Origin: Sediminibacterium sp. | GTDB taxonomy: Bacteria > Bacteroidota > Bacteroidia > Chitinophagales > Chitinophagaceae | DNA: 42,306 nucleotides | NCBI GenBank assembly: GCA_030158535.1 | Contig: JAOASV010000203.1 | Location: 1 to 42,306, forward strand | Direction: 5' to 3' | In this document: one piece after another, positions 17,273 to 24,821 of the stretch | How positions within the stretch are numbered: the stretch's first letter is position 1 | Layout: every line of letters begins with the position of its first letter | Notes under the pieces: model-generated | Told to the model about the DNA's origin: nothing | Seen by the model: the letters and a program-made list of their open reading frames with translations, nothing else | Database searches by the model: none | Made by a program: the position numbers and the translations under genes

Positions 17273-18955
17273 TTATTTATTTTTACTTTGAAATGAAACC
17301 ACTGATCCATTTTCTAGATAAATAATTTTATCAAAAATTTCTTGATGTGCATTATTTCCAGCAGTAACTAGCATTGTCACATTTTCTAATTTCGCCATCA
17401 TTTCTTTTACGGATTCTATGGTGTTTAATTCTAAACCATCAAACGGATTTTCTAACAGCAACAATGTTTTTCTACAAAACAGTGCTCTTGCTAATAGAAT
17501 CCCTTGTTTGATTTTTTCTGGAAGTTTTTTGCCGGCTGGATCAATGTCAGTGTCAAAACCAATTTCCAGTTCTCCAATAAATGATTCGAGTCCAGTAGAT
17601 TTTGTAAGTTGGTATAATTCTTCATTGGTAATACTAGTATCACCCATGGTGATATTATCTCGTATAGTGCCTTGGAAAATGTCTTGTTGACTTATTAGTA
17701 CCCCGGTACTAGACCTTAGAGAGTCAATGGAATAACTACCTAAGGCTATATTATTAATTCTTATAGCGCCAGCAAAATTTGTGTAGGTTCCAGTAAGTAA
17801 GCGTAATAAGGTTGATTTTCCTGATCCAGAGTTGCCCACAATCAATACTTTTTCGCCAGACTGTATTTCTACATTAATATCGGTTAATACGTTTTTGCCA
17901 TTTGGATAATTGAAAGAAACATTTTTAAAATCTATTTTCATTCCATTTGATCCAGCAATTATATCAGTACCTGCACTTTCTAATTCGGCACTTTTAATTT
18001 TATCTAATTTTTCAATGGCAGTTAATGTGTCATATGCTTTGTCTAGAGTTAAAATTAATTTTTCTACCGAACTAATAACTGCTAGAATTACGATATCTGC
18101 TGCAATGAATTGTCCAATATTGATTTGCTGATTGAGTAACAAATAAACACCTACAATTAACATGGCTGCCGTTATGATAATTTTAAACGCAACAAGACTC
18201 CAAAACTGTGTCAATAAAATTTTAAAATAACTTGTGCGTGCAATTAAATAATTACTTACTAAATCATCTGTTTTATCGATATGTAAAGATGTTTTTTTAG
18301 CGTACTTAAAGGTTTTTACAACCCTTGCTAGTTCTTGTAACCATGCTGCCGTTTTGTATTTATAGTCACTAGCTAGTAGGTTTTTGGTAAAACCTTTAGG
18401 CAGCGTTGTCGCAAGTATAACATACAAAAGCACCACAAGTACAATACCAAATGCAATAAACACTGGGTGGTAAAGAGATAGTAGAATGATACCAAATAAA
18501 ATCTGAATAAAAGCTGCAGGTATTTCTAGTAAAATCTTTTCGATACCTTTTTGTAAAGTAATGGTATCAAAAAACCTATTGACAAGTTCTGGTAAATAAT
18601 AGTTGTCTAGCTTTTCAATATTCAAATGCGGAATTTTGTGCGCAAAGCTTAAGGCATCCCTGGTATAAATTTTTTGTTTGATTTTTTCAATAATCTGGAG
18701 TTGCCTGATTTGAAAAAGGCCGTTTAAAAAAACGCCTAATACAACTACTGTAATGAGCACCACAATAGATGTAGACAGTGCTCCAGCCATTACAAATCCA
18801 ATAATACTTTGGATACCGAGGGGCGTAACAAGTTGTACTAAGCCGGCAAGAATGGCATAAATATAAATTGCTGACACTTCTTTTTTGTCGAGCTGTAAAA
18901 CGGCCACTAATTTCCTAGCAGCTGCAATTGGTGAAATTTTCTTATAAGTCATCAT
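17273..18955 (-). CDS. ABC exporter half-transporter (TMD-NBD) with degenerate nucleotide-binding domain
   Basis: 560 residues: a type-I exporter membrane domain with about six helices (30-305) fused to an ABC ATPase domain (340-555). There is no N-terminal C39 peptidase domain. The A-loop Tyr, Walker A GNSGSGKST (374-382) and Q-loop ISQQDIFQGT are intact. The rest of the catalytic machinery is not: the LSGGQ signature position reads LPEKI (478-482), the Walker B Asp-Glu is replaced by Glu502-Asn503, and the H-loop His by Gly533. Such a protein should bind ATP but hydrolyse it poorly, if at all, as a homodimer. It overlaps the carbonic anhydrase gene by 14 bp. It may need a partner encoded elsewhere, or be a gated channel or ATP-sensing component. 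Confidence 0.88.
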   Translation of the reverse strand: MMTYKKISPIAAARKLVAVLQLDKKEVSAIYIYAILAGLVQLVTPLGIQSIIGFVMAGALSTSIVVLITVVVLGVFLNGLFQIRQLQIIEKIKQKIYTRDALSFAHKIPHLNIEKLDNYYLPELVNRFFDTITLQKGIEKILLEIPAAFIQILFGIILLSLYHPVFIAFGIVLVVLLYVILATTLPKGFTKNLLASDYKYKTAAWLQELARVVKTFKYAKKTSLHIDKTDDLVSNYLIARTSYFKILLTQFWSLVAFKIIITAAMLIVGVYLLLNQQINIGQFIAADIVILAVISSVEKLILTLDKAYDTLTAIEKLDKIKSAELESAGTDIIAGSNGMKIDFKNVSFNYPNGKNVLTDINVEIQSGEKVLIVGNSGSGKSTLLRLLTGTYTNFAGAIRINNIALGSYSIDSLRSSTGVLISQQDIFQGTIRDNITMGDTSITNEELYQLTKSTGLESFIGELEIGFDTDIDPAGKKLPEKIKQGILLARALFCRKTLLLLENPFDGLELNTIESVKEMMAKLENVTMLVTAGNNAHQEIFDKIIYLENGSVVSFQSKNK

Positions 18956-19577
18956 ATTTATATAAAGGGTCTATTTCTGAACAAGCTTCCATTTCAAATA
19001 CTGGCTTGATGATACCATCTTTTAAGCCGTACACCCAACCATGTAAGTGTGGCCTTTGTTCATTTTGCCATGCTTTTTGAATAATAGATGTTTTAGATAA
19101 TTGTAAAACCTGTTCTTGTACATTTAATTCTACAAGGCGGTCAAACTTACTTTCTTCGGTAGTATGCGTATCAAGTTCTGTTTTATGAAACCTGTATACA
19201 TCTTTAATATTTTTAAGCCACATGTTTAATATTTTATTGTAGCTATGATTAGACATGGCTGCCTTAACACCACCACAACCATAGTGTCCGCATACAATTA
19301 CATGCTTAACTTTTAAATAGGTAACTGCATAATCTAACACACTTAATAAATTAACATCGGTATGTACTACCATGTTGGCAATATTTCTGTGTACAAATAT
19401 TTCGCCAGGCTGGGTATTTGTGATTTCGTTGGCTGGCACACGACTATCGCTACAACCAATCCATAAAAAATCAGGTGTTTGAATTTCAGAAAGCCTGGAA
19501 AAAAATCCAGGGTCATCAATTTTACGCTCCTCTGCCCAAGCCTTATTTTCTAAAAGTAATTTTTCGTAAATTTTCAT
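18942..19577 (-). CDS. Beta-class carbonic anhydrase
   Basis: Catalyses CO2 + H2O to bicarbonate + H+ in the cytoplasm. The zinc site is complete: Cys42 in GCSDSRVP with the Asp44-Arg46 dyad, then His98 and Cys101 in CGHYGCGGV. HRNIANMV (63-70) is the conserved active-site segment. The length of 211 residues is typical of the clade, with no signal peptide. The start overlaps the end of the SulP gene by 4 bp, so the two are translationally coupled. SulP-carbonic anhydrase pairs are a known association for bicarbonate uptake or pH control, which makes bicarbonate the likely SulP substrate here. The ABC exporter gene begins inside its last codons. Confidence 0.95.
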   Translation of the reverse strand: MKIYEKLLLENKAWAEERKIDDPGFFSRLSEIQTPDFLWIGCSDSRVPANEITNTQPGEIFVHRNIANMVVHTDVNLLSVLDYAVTYLKVKHVIVCGHYGCGGVKAAMSNHSYNKILNMWLKNIKDVYRFHKTELDTHTTEESKFDRLVELNVQEQVLQLSKTSIIQKAWQNEQRPHLHGWVYGLKDGIIKPVFEMEACSEIDPLYKYDDL

Positions 19578-21130
19578 TTTTTTGTATAATTAATGAGCAA
19601 ATGATTGGGATTGTATTCGTGTAAGCTAAACGAAACAGAAATATTTTTTAAATGAACGTGACATAAAAAGTCATTTATTTCATCAATTACATCTTTGTCA
19701 ATAAAGTCTGCTTTTTTAATATCAATTAACACATAAGAGTTGTCGGGTAGCGACTCTAGTTTTTGCTTAATGATGGCTTTGTTTAAAAACGTAATATCTT
19801 TTCTAAATCTGATTAGGTATTGGTTGTTGTCTTGTATCATTAATATGGCAGATTTAAAATTCCCACGAATAATAAAAATGACACTTACAATAATTCCAAC
19901 TGCAATGCCAAACAATAAATTACTAAATAAGATAGCTATGATGGTAACAAAAAAAGGAATAAACTGATTGAAACCTTTTTTATACATCTCTTTAAATAAA
20001 TTAATTCTTGCTATTTTGTAACCCGTAATAATAAGTATAGCTGCGATAGCACTTAATGGTATTTTGTTAAGTACAAATGGAATGAATGCTGCACAAACAA
20101 ATATTAGCACACCATGAAATATAGCCGACTGTTTTGTTTTGCCGCCTGCACTAACATTAGCAGAGCTTCTTACAATTACCGATGTGATAGGAAGTCCACC
20201 AATTAGGCCTGATAAAATATTACCTATTCCTTGCGCCTTTAATTCTTGATTAGAGGGCGTTACTCTTTTTAATGGATCTAATTTATCAATAGCCTCAATC
20301 CCTAAAATTGTCTCTAGTGAAGCAATCACAGCTAGCATAAATCCAGCAAGCCAAACCTCACGGTTGCCAATTTCATGAAAGTTAGGAAATGTAAAAAATG
20401 ATAAAAATTCTTGCATATTATTTGCAACAGGTAACGATACCAAATGTTTTTGTTCAAGAGCTGTCAATTGAAATAGATCTGCACCATTGGTATTTAGAGC
20501 AATCGATACAAATACTACAACAAGTGGCCCTGGCACATATTGAATCCATTTGCTACGCTTGTAATGGAACTGTTCCCAAAGAATTAATAGAATCAGAGAC
20601 ACTATGCCAATGAGCACTGACATAGGAGTTAAAAATTTTACAGCCGTTAAAATGGTCGTAATGGTATTGTTGTGGTCATCTTGTAAAAAAGATTCGTCTC
20701 CTTCAAAATCTGCATCATAGCCAAGTAGATGCGGAATTTGTTTCATCATTAATATGATGCCTATAGCTGCTACCATTCCTTTAATCACTGCATTTGGAAT
20801 ATAATCTCCCACAATACCACCTTTTAAAAAGGCAAATAAAATCTGAAAGGCTCCGGCAATTAAAACAGCCAGTAAAAATGTTTCAAAGCTTCCTAATTTA
20901 ATAAGCATGGCAGACACCACAAAAGTTAAACTAGCTGCGGGTCCAGAAACACTTAATTGTGATCCACTTAATTGTCCTACTACAACACCTCCAATAATAC
21001 CTGCAATAATACCTGAAAAAATAGGTGTCCCAGATGCCAACGCAATGCCAACACATAGTGGTAGTGCTACAAGTAGAACTACAATGGATGCAGAAAGGTT
21101 ATCACCTAGGTGCGTATATAATTTTTTCAT
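19574..21130 (-). CDS. SulP (SLC26)-family inorganic anion transporter with STAS domain
   Basis: 518 residues: a hydrophobic region of about 12-14 helices (15-420) in the SulP fold, including the N-terminal block SIVVLLVALPLCVGIALASG and the SVSGPAASLTF segment at the substrate site, then a C-terminal cytoplasmic STAS domain (about 430-515, with DNSYVLIDIKKADFIDKDV). SulP proteins carry sulfate, bicarbonate or other anions, often coupled to Na+ or H+. The coupled beta-carbonic anhydrase gene downstream (4-bp overlap) argues for bicarbonate. It is the first gene of a five-gene operon reaching 14596. Two palindromes (21160-21172, 21184-21199) lie directly upstream. Confidence 0.92.
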   Translation of the reverse strand: MKKLYTHLGDNLSASIVVLLVALPLCVGIALASGTPIFSGIIAGIIGGVVVGQLSGSQLSVSGPAASLTFVVSAMLIKLGSFETFLLAVLIAGAFQILFAFLKGGIVGDYIPNAVIKGMVAAIGIILMMKQIPHLLGYDADFEGDESFLQDDHNNTITTILTAVKFLTPMSVLIGIVSLILLILWEQFHYKRSKWIQYVPGPLVVVFVSIALNTNGADLFQLTALEQKHLVSLPVANNMQEFLSFFTFPNFHEIGNREVWLAGFMLAVIASLETILGIEAIDKLDPLKRVTPSNQELKAQGIGNILSGLIGGLPITSVIVRSSANVSAGGKTKQSAIFHGVLIFVCAAFIPFVLNKIPLSAIAAILIITGYKIARINLFKEMYKKGFNQFIPFFVTIIAILFSNLLFGIAVGIIVSVIFIIRGNFKSAILMIQDNNQYLIRFRKDITFLNKAIIKQKLESLPDNSYVLIDIKKADFIDKDVIDEINDFLCHVHLKNISVSFSLHEYNPNHLLINYTKK

Positions 21131-21159
21131 TTATTGTTTTTGATAAAACCCAAATTAAT

Positions 21160-21172
21160 CTAGTTGAACTAG
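21160..21172. promoter_or_regulatory. 13-bp palindrome upstream of the SulP operon
   Basis: CTAGTTGAACTAG is a perfect 6-1-6 inverted repeat 30 bp upstream of the SulP start codon, just upstream of an imperfect -7-like box (TTAATTTG, minus strand, 21151-21158). The position suits an operator; the regulator is unknown. Confidence 0.4.
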
Positions 21173-21183
21173 TAGATATGTTG

Positions 21184-21199
21184 ATTTGCTTAAGCAAAT
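21184..21199. repeat. 16-bp perfect palindrome at the end of the small exported protein gene
   Basis: ATTTGCTTAAGCAAAT overlaps the stop codon (21190-21192) of the upstream gene. With a TTAA loop it would give only a 6-bp stem and no T-run follows, so it may be a weak terminator or a second operator for the SulP operon. Confidence 0.4.
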
Positions 21200-21495
21200 A
21201 ATTTATTGGGAGGAGGAACGGGTACATCACTAATATGATGTATGGGTAAGCTGGTTTGAAATGCGGTGTAGGCAGTTGTTAAACTGTTGTGTAAATTAAC
21301 TTCGTAATGAACCTCACCGTCTTGATTATAAACGAATGAATCGTTGCATTTACTCAATTCTTTAATACTCGCACCTGAACAATTTATTTCTTCATTTAGC
21401 TGGTTGTCAAATAGGATTTCACCTATTTCACGAACGGGTAACACCTGTATCAGGAGCACCCCCAGCAAAATGATATTTATAAAAGTTCTTTTCAT
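21190..21495 (-). CDS. Small exported hypothetical protein
   Basis: About 101 residues starting MKRTFINIILLGVLLIQ, which is a signal peptide or membrane anchor. The rest has two cysteines (in the INCSGASIKELSKC segment) and ends in a proline-rich tail DVPVPPPNKLFA. I do not recognise a family. The reading frame extends seven codons further upstream to an ATG at 21516, but a perfect -7 promoter box (21505-21512) lies inside that extension, so the ATG at 21495 is the better start. The spacing from SulP is 59 bp, with two palindromes between; it may or may not be in the same transcript. Confidence 0.6.
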   Translation of the reverse strand: MKRTFINIILLGVLLIQVLPVREIGEILFDNQLNEEINCSGASIKELSKCNDSFVYNQDGEVHYEVNLHNSLTTAYTAFQTSLPIHHISDVPVPPPNKLFA

Positions 21496-21504
21496 GATGA
21501 TGCA

Positions 21505-21512
21505 CAAATATA
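21505..21512 (-). promoter_or_regulatory. -7 promoter box for the small exported protein gene
   Basis: The minus strand reads TATATTTG, a perfect TAnnTTTG match, ending 9 nt before the ATG at 21495. It decides the start codon of the downstream gene. Confidence 0.5.
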
Positions 21513-21526
21513 ACACCCGGGTATTA
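21511..21526. promoter_or_regulatory. Palindrome overlapping the promoter of the small exported protein gene
   Basis: TAACACCCGGGTATTA is palindromic except for one position pair, with an 8-bp perfect GC-rich core ACCCGGGT (21515-21522) that stands out in this AT-rich region. It touches the upstream edge of the -7 box, a good place for a repressor or activator. Confidence 0.35.
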
Positions 21527-21600
21527 CAACAATTAGAGTGTTAAATAGTTTAACATGTTTATAGGCTTTATTTGACAACGATATGACAATCAATATTTTA

Positions 21601-22356
21601 TTAAATGTTCAACCCACCGCAGGCGCTAATTACCTGACCCGTAACATATGAACTCATATCACTCGCTAAAAAAAGTGTGGTATTGGCAATTTCTTCAGCC
21701 TTTCCAAACCTGCCTAATGGTATTTTGCTTAAAAAGGCAGTAGCCGCTTCTCCTTCTTTTAAATAATGGGTCATATCGGTTTCAACAAAACCTGGGGCAA
21801 TGGCATTGCATCTAATATTTCTGCTACCAAGCTCAAGTGCCACAGATTTAGTAAATCCAATGATACCCGCTTTACTAGCCGCATAGCTGCTTTGACCTGC
21901 ATTGCCTCTAATACCAATGATTGAGCTCATATTAATAATGCTTCCAGACTTTGCTTTCATCATGGGTCTGATCACCTGCTTGGTCATGTTAAAAACACTC
22001 TTTAAGTTGGTGTCCATCACTTCATCCCACTGTTCTGCGTTCATACGAAGCAGTAAGTTATCTTTTGAAATACCTGCATTGTTTACGCAGATATCAACGG
22101 TTCCAAAACTTGCTACTACATCGTTTACAAAGGCTTCACACTCCTCAAAAACGCCCGCATTGCTTTGATATGCCTTGGCTTTAACGCCAAGTGCCTCAAT
22201 TTGGCTTACTAGCGCATTTGCTTTTTCGGCACTTCCGCTGCTTACATAGGTGAATGCGATATGGCTTCCTTGTTCTGCTAATTTTAATGCGATTGCTGCT
22301 CCAATTCCACGGGCTGCACCTGTTACGATAGAGACTTTCCCTGCTAGTAATTTCAT
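21601..22356 (-). CDS. fabG: 3-oxoacyl-[acyl-carrier-protein] reductase (FabG)
   Basis: NADPH-dependent SDR that reduces beta-ketoacyl-ACP in fatty-acid elongation. It has the cofactor motif TGAARGIGAAIA (about 12-23), the NNAGI block, catalytic Ser and the YAASKAG motif (Tyr-x3-Lys), then the substrate-loop segment CNAIAPGFVETDM and the C-terminal SSYVTGQVISACGGLNI. The length of 251 residues is close to the FabG norm. It is the third gene of an lptB - GH3 - fabG unit, 35 bp downstream of the GH3 gene. SDRs are numerous and specificity cannot be proven, but the match to FabG is strong along the whole length. Confidence 0.88.
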   Translation of the reverse strand: MKLLAGKVSIVTGAARGIGAAIALKLAEQGSHIAFTYVSSGSAEKANALVSQIEALGVKAKAYQSNAGVFEECEAFVNDVVASFGTVDICVNNAGISKDNLLLRMNAEQWDEVMDTNLKSVFNMTKQVIRPMMKAKSGSIINMSSIIGIRGNAGQSSYAASKAGIIGFTKSVALELGSRNIRCNAIAPGFVETDMTHYLKEGEAATAFLSKIPLGRFGKAEEIANTTLFLASDMSSYVTGQVISACGGLNI

Positions 22357-22391
22357 ATCTAGTATTTGTAGATATGTAAAACGAATTTTAG

Positions 22392-23909
22392 CTATGCATA
22401 TTGTTGTAAAAGCAACAATAATTCATCGATGTATCTGCGGTCGTTACTGAGTCTTGGCACTTTATGCTGTCCCCCTAATTTTCCTTTGTTTTTAAGCCAG
22501 GTATGAAACAATCCAACCGGAAGAGCGGTAATTTTTGGAAGCCCAAGTGCGATGTCTTTGTAGCGCTTGGCTTCATAGTCGCTATTTAAGGATTTTAAGT
22601 GTTGGTCAAGCGCTAAAGTAAATGCAGCAAGGTTTTCCGGGGCATTTTCAAACTCAATAAGCCATTCGTGCGCCCCTTGGTTCTGGTCTCCAAAATAAAT
22701 GGGCGCCGCTGTATAATCTTTTACCACCAGTCCTGTGCTCGCGGCTGCTGCTGCAATGGCTTTGTCGGTATTATCCACCATCACTTCTTCACCAAAAGCA
22801 TTGATAAACTGTTTGAGCCTACCCGTCACCACAATCCTATATGGAGAAAGGCTCGTAAATTTAACCGTGTCACCCACTAAATAACGCCATAGGCCACCGT
22901 TGGTGCTAATCACTAGTGCATAATTTTTGTCAAGTTCTACTTTGTCAAGTCCAATCGTGCGGGGTTTTTCTTTACCGTATTCTTCGGTGGGCATGAACTC
23001 ATAAAAAATACCATGGTCTAAAAACAGAAGCATGCCTTCAGCGCTTGGGTCGTCTTGTGCTGCAAAAAATCCTTCGGATGCGTTGTACATTTCTAAGTAA
23101 GTACAACCGGGCCCAATTAATTTTTGAAACTGCTCTTTGTAAGGTGTAAATGAAACGCCACCATGAATGTATAATTCTAAACTTGGCCACACTTCTTTTA
23201 AAGTTTGCTTGCCTGTAATTTCTAAAATTCTTTTGATGAGTAAAAGTGTCCAAGTAGGAACGCCAGAAATAGAAGTTACATTTTCTAGAATGGTAGATTG
23301 TGCTAGTTGTTCAATTTTTGTTTCCCATTCATCCATCAGTGCAATGGATAATTCTGGTGTGCGAATCCAGTTTGCCCACATGGGTGTATTTTGAAGTAGT
23401 ACGGCGCTTAAATCGCCCACACTAATTTCATCGTTGATCTTACTTATTTGATGACTTCCACCAATCACAAGTCCTTTACCCGTTAGTAAATCACTATCAT
23501 TATTAAATTTATAATAGAGCGCTAGTACATCTTTTGCTGCTTGGTAATGACAATCCTCTAAACTTTCTTCGGTGATGGGAATGAATTTACTTTTGTCTGA
23601 AGTGGTGCCGCTACTTTTTGCAAACCATTGTACAGGTGTATTCCATAGCACTTGTTCTTCTCCCTCAAAAAGCCTGTCAATAAAGGGTTTCAGGTCTTCG
23701 TATTCACTTATAGGAACAGCTTCTTTAAACTTTCGAATATTAAATATTTCGTTGAAACCATATTTTCTACCAAAGGATGTGTACTGTCCATGTGTTACTA
23801 AATCTTGTAACACTTCTCTTTGAGTTGCAACAGGGTTTGCTACCCATCTTTCAATATGTGCAATTCTTAATAGAGCAAGTCGTGATATGGCAGGACTTAA
23901 AAGTTTCAT
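22392..23909 (-). CDS. GH3 auxin-responsive promoter family protein (acyl-adenylate type)
   Basis: 505 residues of the GH3 family, relatives of plant JAR1-type acyl-adenylating enzymes, found widely in Bacteroidota with no known role. The ATP-binding P-loop-like segment FAKSSGTTSDKSKFIPIT (about 96-113) is present, as are the later YNASEGFFAAQDDPS block and LWRYLVGDTVKFTS, which corresponds to the adenylate-forming core. A C-terminal domain closes it (about 370-505). There is no signal peptide. It sits 5 bp downstream of lptB and upstream of fabG, which hints at a link to envelope lipid or acyl metabolism; that link is inference from position only. Confidence 0.85.
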   Translation of the reverse strand: MKLLSPAISRLALLRIAHIERWVANPVATQREVLQDLVTHGQYTSFGRKYGFNEIFNIRKFKEAVPISEYEDLKPFIDRLFEGEEQVLWNTPVQWFAKSSGTTSDKSKFIPITEESLEDCHYQAAKDVLALYYKFNNDSDLLTGKGLVIGGSHQISKINDEISVGDLSAVLLQNTPMWANWIRTPELSIALMDEWETKIEQLAQSTILENVTSISGVPTWTLLLIKRILEITGKQTLKEVWPSLELYIHGGVSFTPYKEQFQKLIGPGCTYLEMYNASEGFFAAQDDPSAEGMLLFLDHGIFYEFMPTEEYGKEKPRTIGLDKVELDKNYALVISTNGGLWRYLVGDTVKFTSLSPYRIVVTGRLKQFINAFGEEVMVDNTDKAIAAAAASTGLVVKDYTAAPIYFGDQNQGAHEWLIEFENAPENLAAFTLALDQHLKSLNSDYEAKRYKDIALGLPKITALPVGLFHTWLKNKGKLGGQHKVPRLSNDRRYIDELLLLLQQYA

Positions 23910-23914
23910 GTGAA

Positions 23915-24685
23915 TTAAAGACTAGCTTCTTTTCCCATGTCAATAATCCAATCTTTTCTACGAAGTGTAAAATTGGTTCCTAAATACAAACGTCTAACGT
24001 CTTCATCGTCTGCTAATTCTTCGGCTGTTCCGTGCTTAAATATTTTTCCTTCAATTAAAAGGTAGGCTCTATCACAAATGGATAAGGTTTCATTTACATT
24101 ATGGTCTGTAATTAAAATCCCAATATTTTTTGTTTTCAATTTCGCCACTACGGTTTGAATATCCTCTACTGCTATTGGGTCAACGCCAGCAAATGGTTCA
24201 TCTAGTAAAATAAATTTTGGATCTACAGCAAGCGCTCTCGCGATTTCTGTTCTTCTTCTTTCACCACCGCTTAAACTATCGCCATTATTTTTTCGAACCA
24301 ATTGTAAATTAAATTCGTCGAGTAAAGATTCTAATTTTAATAAGCGCTCTTCTTTTGAAAGTGATGTCATTTCAAGTACCGCCAAAATATTATCTTCTAC
24401 ACTTAAACTTCTAAAAACGCTGGCCTCTTGCGGCAAATAGCCAATACCCATTTGGGCCCTTTTGTACATCGGTAGCTTTGTGATGTCTTCTTCATTTAAA
24501 TACACCGTTCCTTCGTCCGGTTTAATTAGACCCACTACCATGTAAAAAGTAGTTGTTTTACCAGCACCATTGGGCCCGAGTAAACCTACAATTTCACCTT
24601 GTTTAACCGTAACGCTTACATTGTTTACAACGGTTCTACCCTTGTAACTTTTTTGAAGCGCAGTTGTATGTATAATTCCGTTCAA
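23915..24685 (-). CDS. lptB: LPS export ABC transporter ATP-binding protein LptB
   Basis: ATPase of the LptB2FG complex that extracts lipopolysaccharide from the inner membrane. All motifs are intact: Walker A GPNGAGKTTTF, signature LSGGERRRTEIARAL, Walker B FILLDEPFAGVDPIAV and H-loop ITDHN. The FAGVDPIAV and FYMVVGLIKPD segments are the LptB-specific variants. At 256 residues it is slightly longer than the E. coli protein, with a short C-terminal extension after LYLGTNFTLRRK. First gene of lptB - GH3 - fabG. A perfect -7 box (24701-24708) lies 15 nt before the start, so the leader would be very short. Confidence 0.93.
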   Translation of the reverse strand: MNGIIHTTALQKSYKGRTVVNNVSVTVKQGEIVGLLGPNGAGKTTTFYMVVGLIKPDEGTVYLNEEDITKLPMYKRAQMGIGYLPQEASVFRSLSVEDNILAVLEMTSLSKEERLLKLESLLDEFNLQLVRKNNGDSLSGGERRRTEIARALAVDPKFILLDEPFAGVDPIAVEDIQTVVAKLKTKNIGILITDHNVNETLSICDRAYLLIEGKIFKHGTAEELADDEDVRRLYLGTNFTLRRKDWIIDMGKEASL

Positions 24686-24700
24686 AATAGTTGCTTTCTA

Positions 24701-24708
24701 CAAAAATA
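24701..24708 (-). promoter_or_regulatory. -7 promoter box for lptB
   Basis: The minus strand reads TATTTTTG, a full match to TAnnTTTG, ending 15 nt upstream of the lptB ATG (24685). No clear -33 TTTG at the usual spacing. Confidence 0.45.
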
Positions 24709-24768
24709 GGGCTTCTAACCCTCTTCTGTATCAGGTTGTGAGGCCCATAGTCCTTTTTATAAAGCCAT

Positions 24769-24801
24769 TTTGGCTGTATATTGCAACAATTTTAATATTT
24801 G
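24769..24801 (+). promoter_or_regulatory. Promoter of metF (-33 TTTG, -7 AATATTTG)
   Basis: TTTG at 24769-24772 and AATATTTG at 24794-24801 (seven of eight matches) are 21 bp apart, as in Bacteroidota promoters. The -7 box ends 20 nt before the ATG at 24822, which supports that start over the longer frame from 24738. Confidence 0.5.
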
Positions 24802-24821
24802 CCCCCCACAAAGCAGCAATC

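Noticed and set aside
17273..18955. Bacteriocin/peptide exporter with C39 processing peptidase
   Set aside because: The N-terminus goes directly into the membrane domain; no C39 Cys/His motifs and no double-glycine leader peptide gene nearby.
24738..24821. Upstream extension of metF
   Set aside because: A promoter with correct -33/-7 spacing lies within the extension and MetF proteins begin at the SFE-containing segment shortly after the ATG at 24822.
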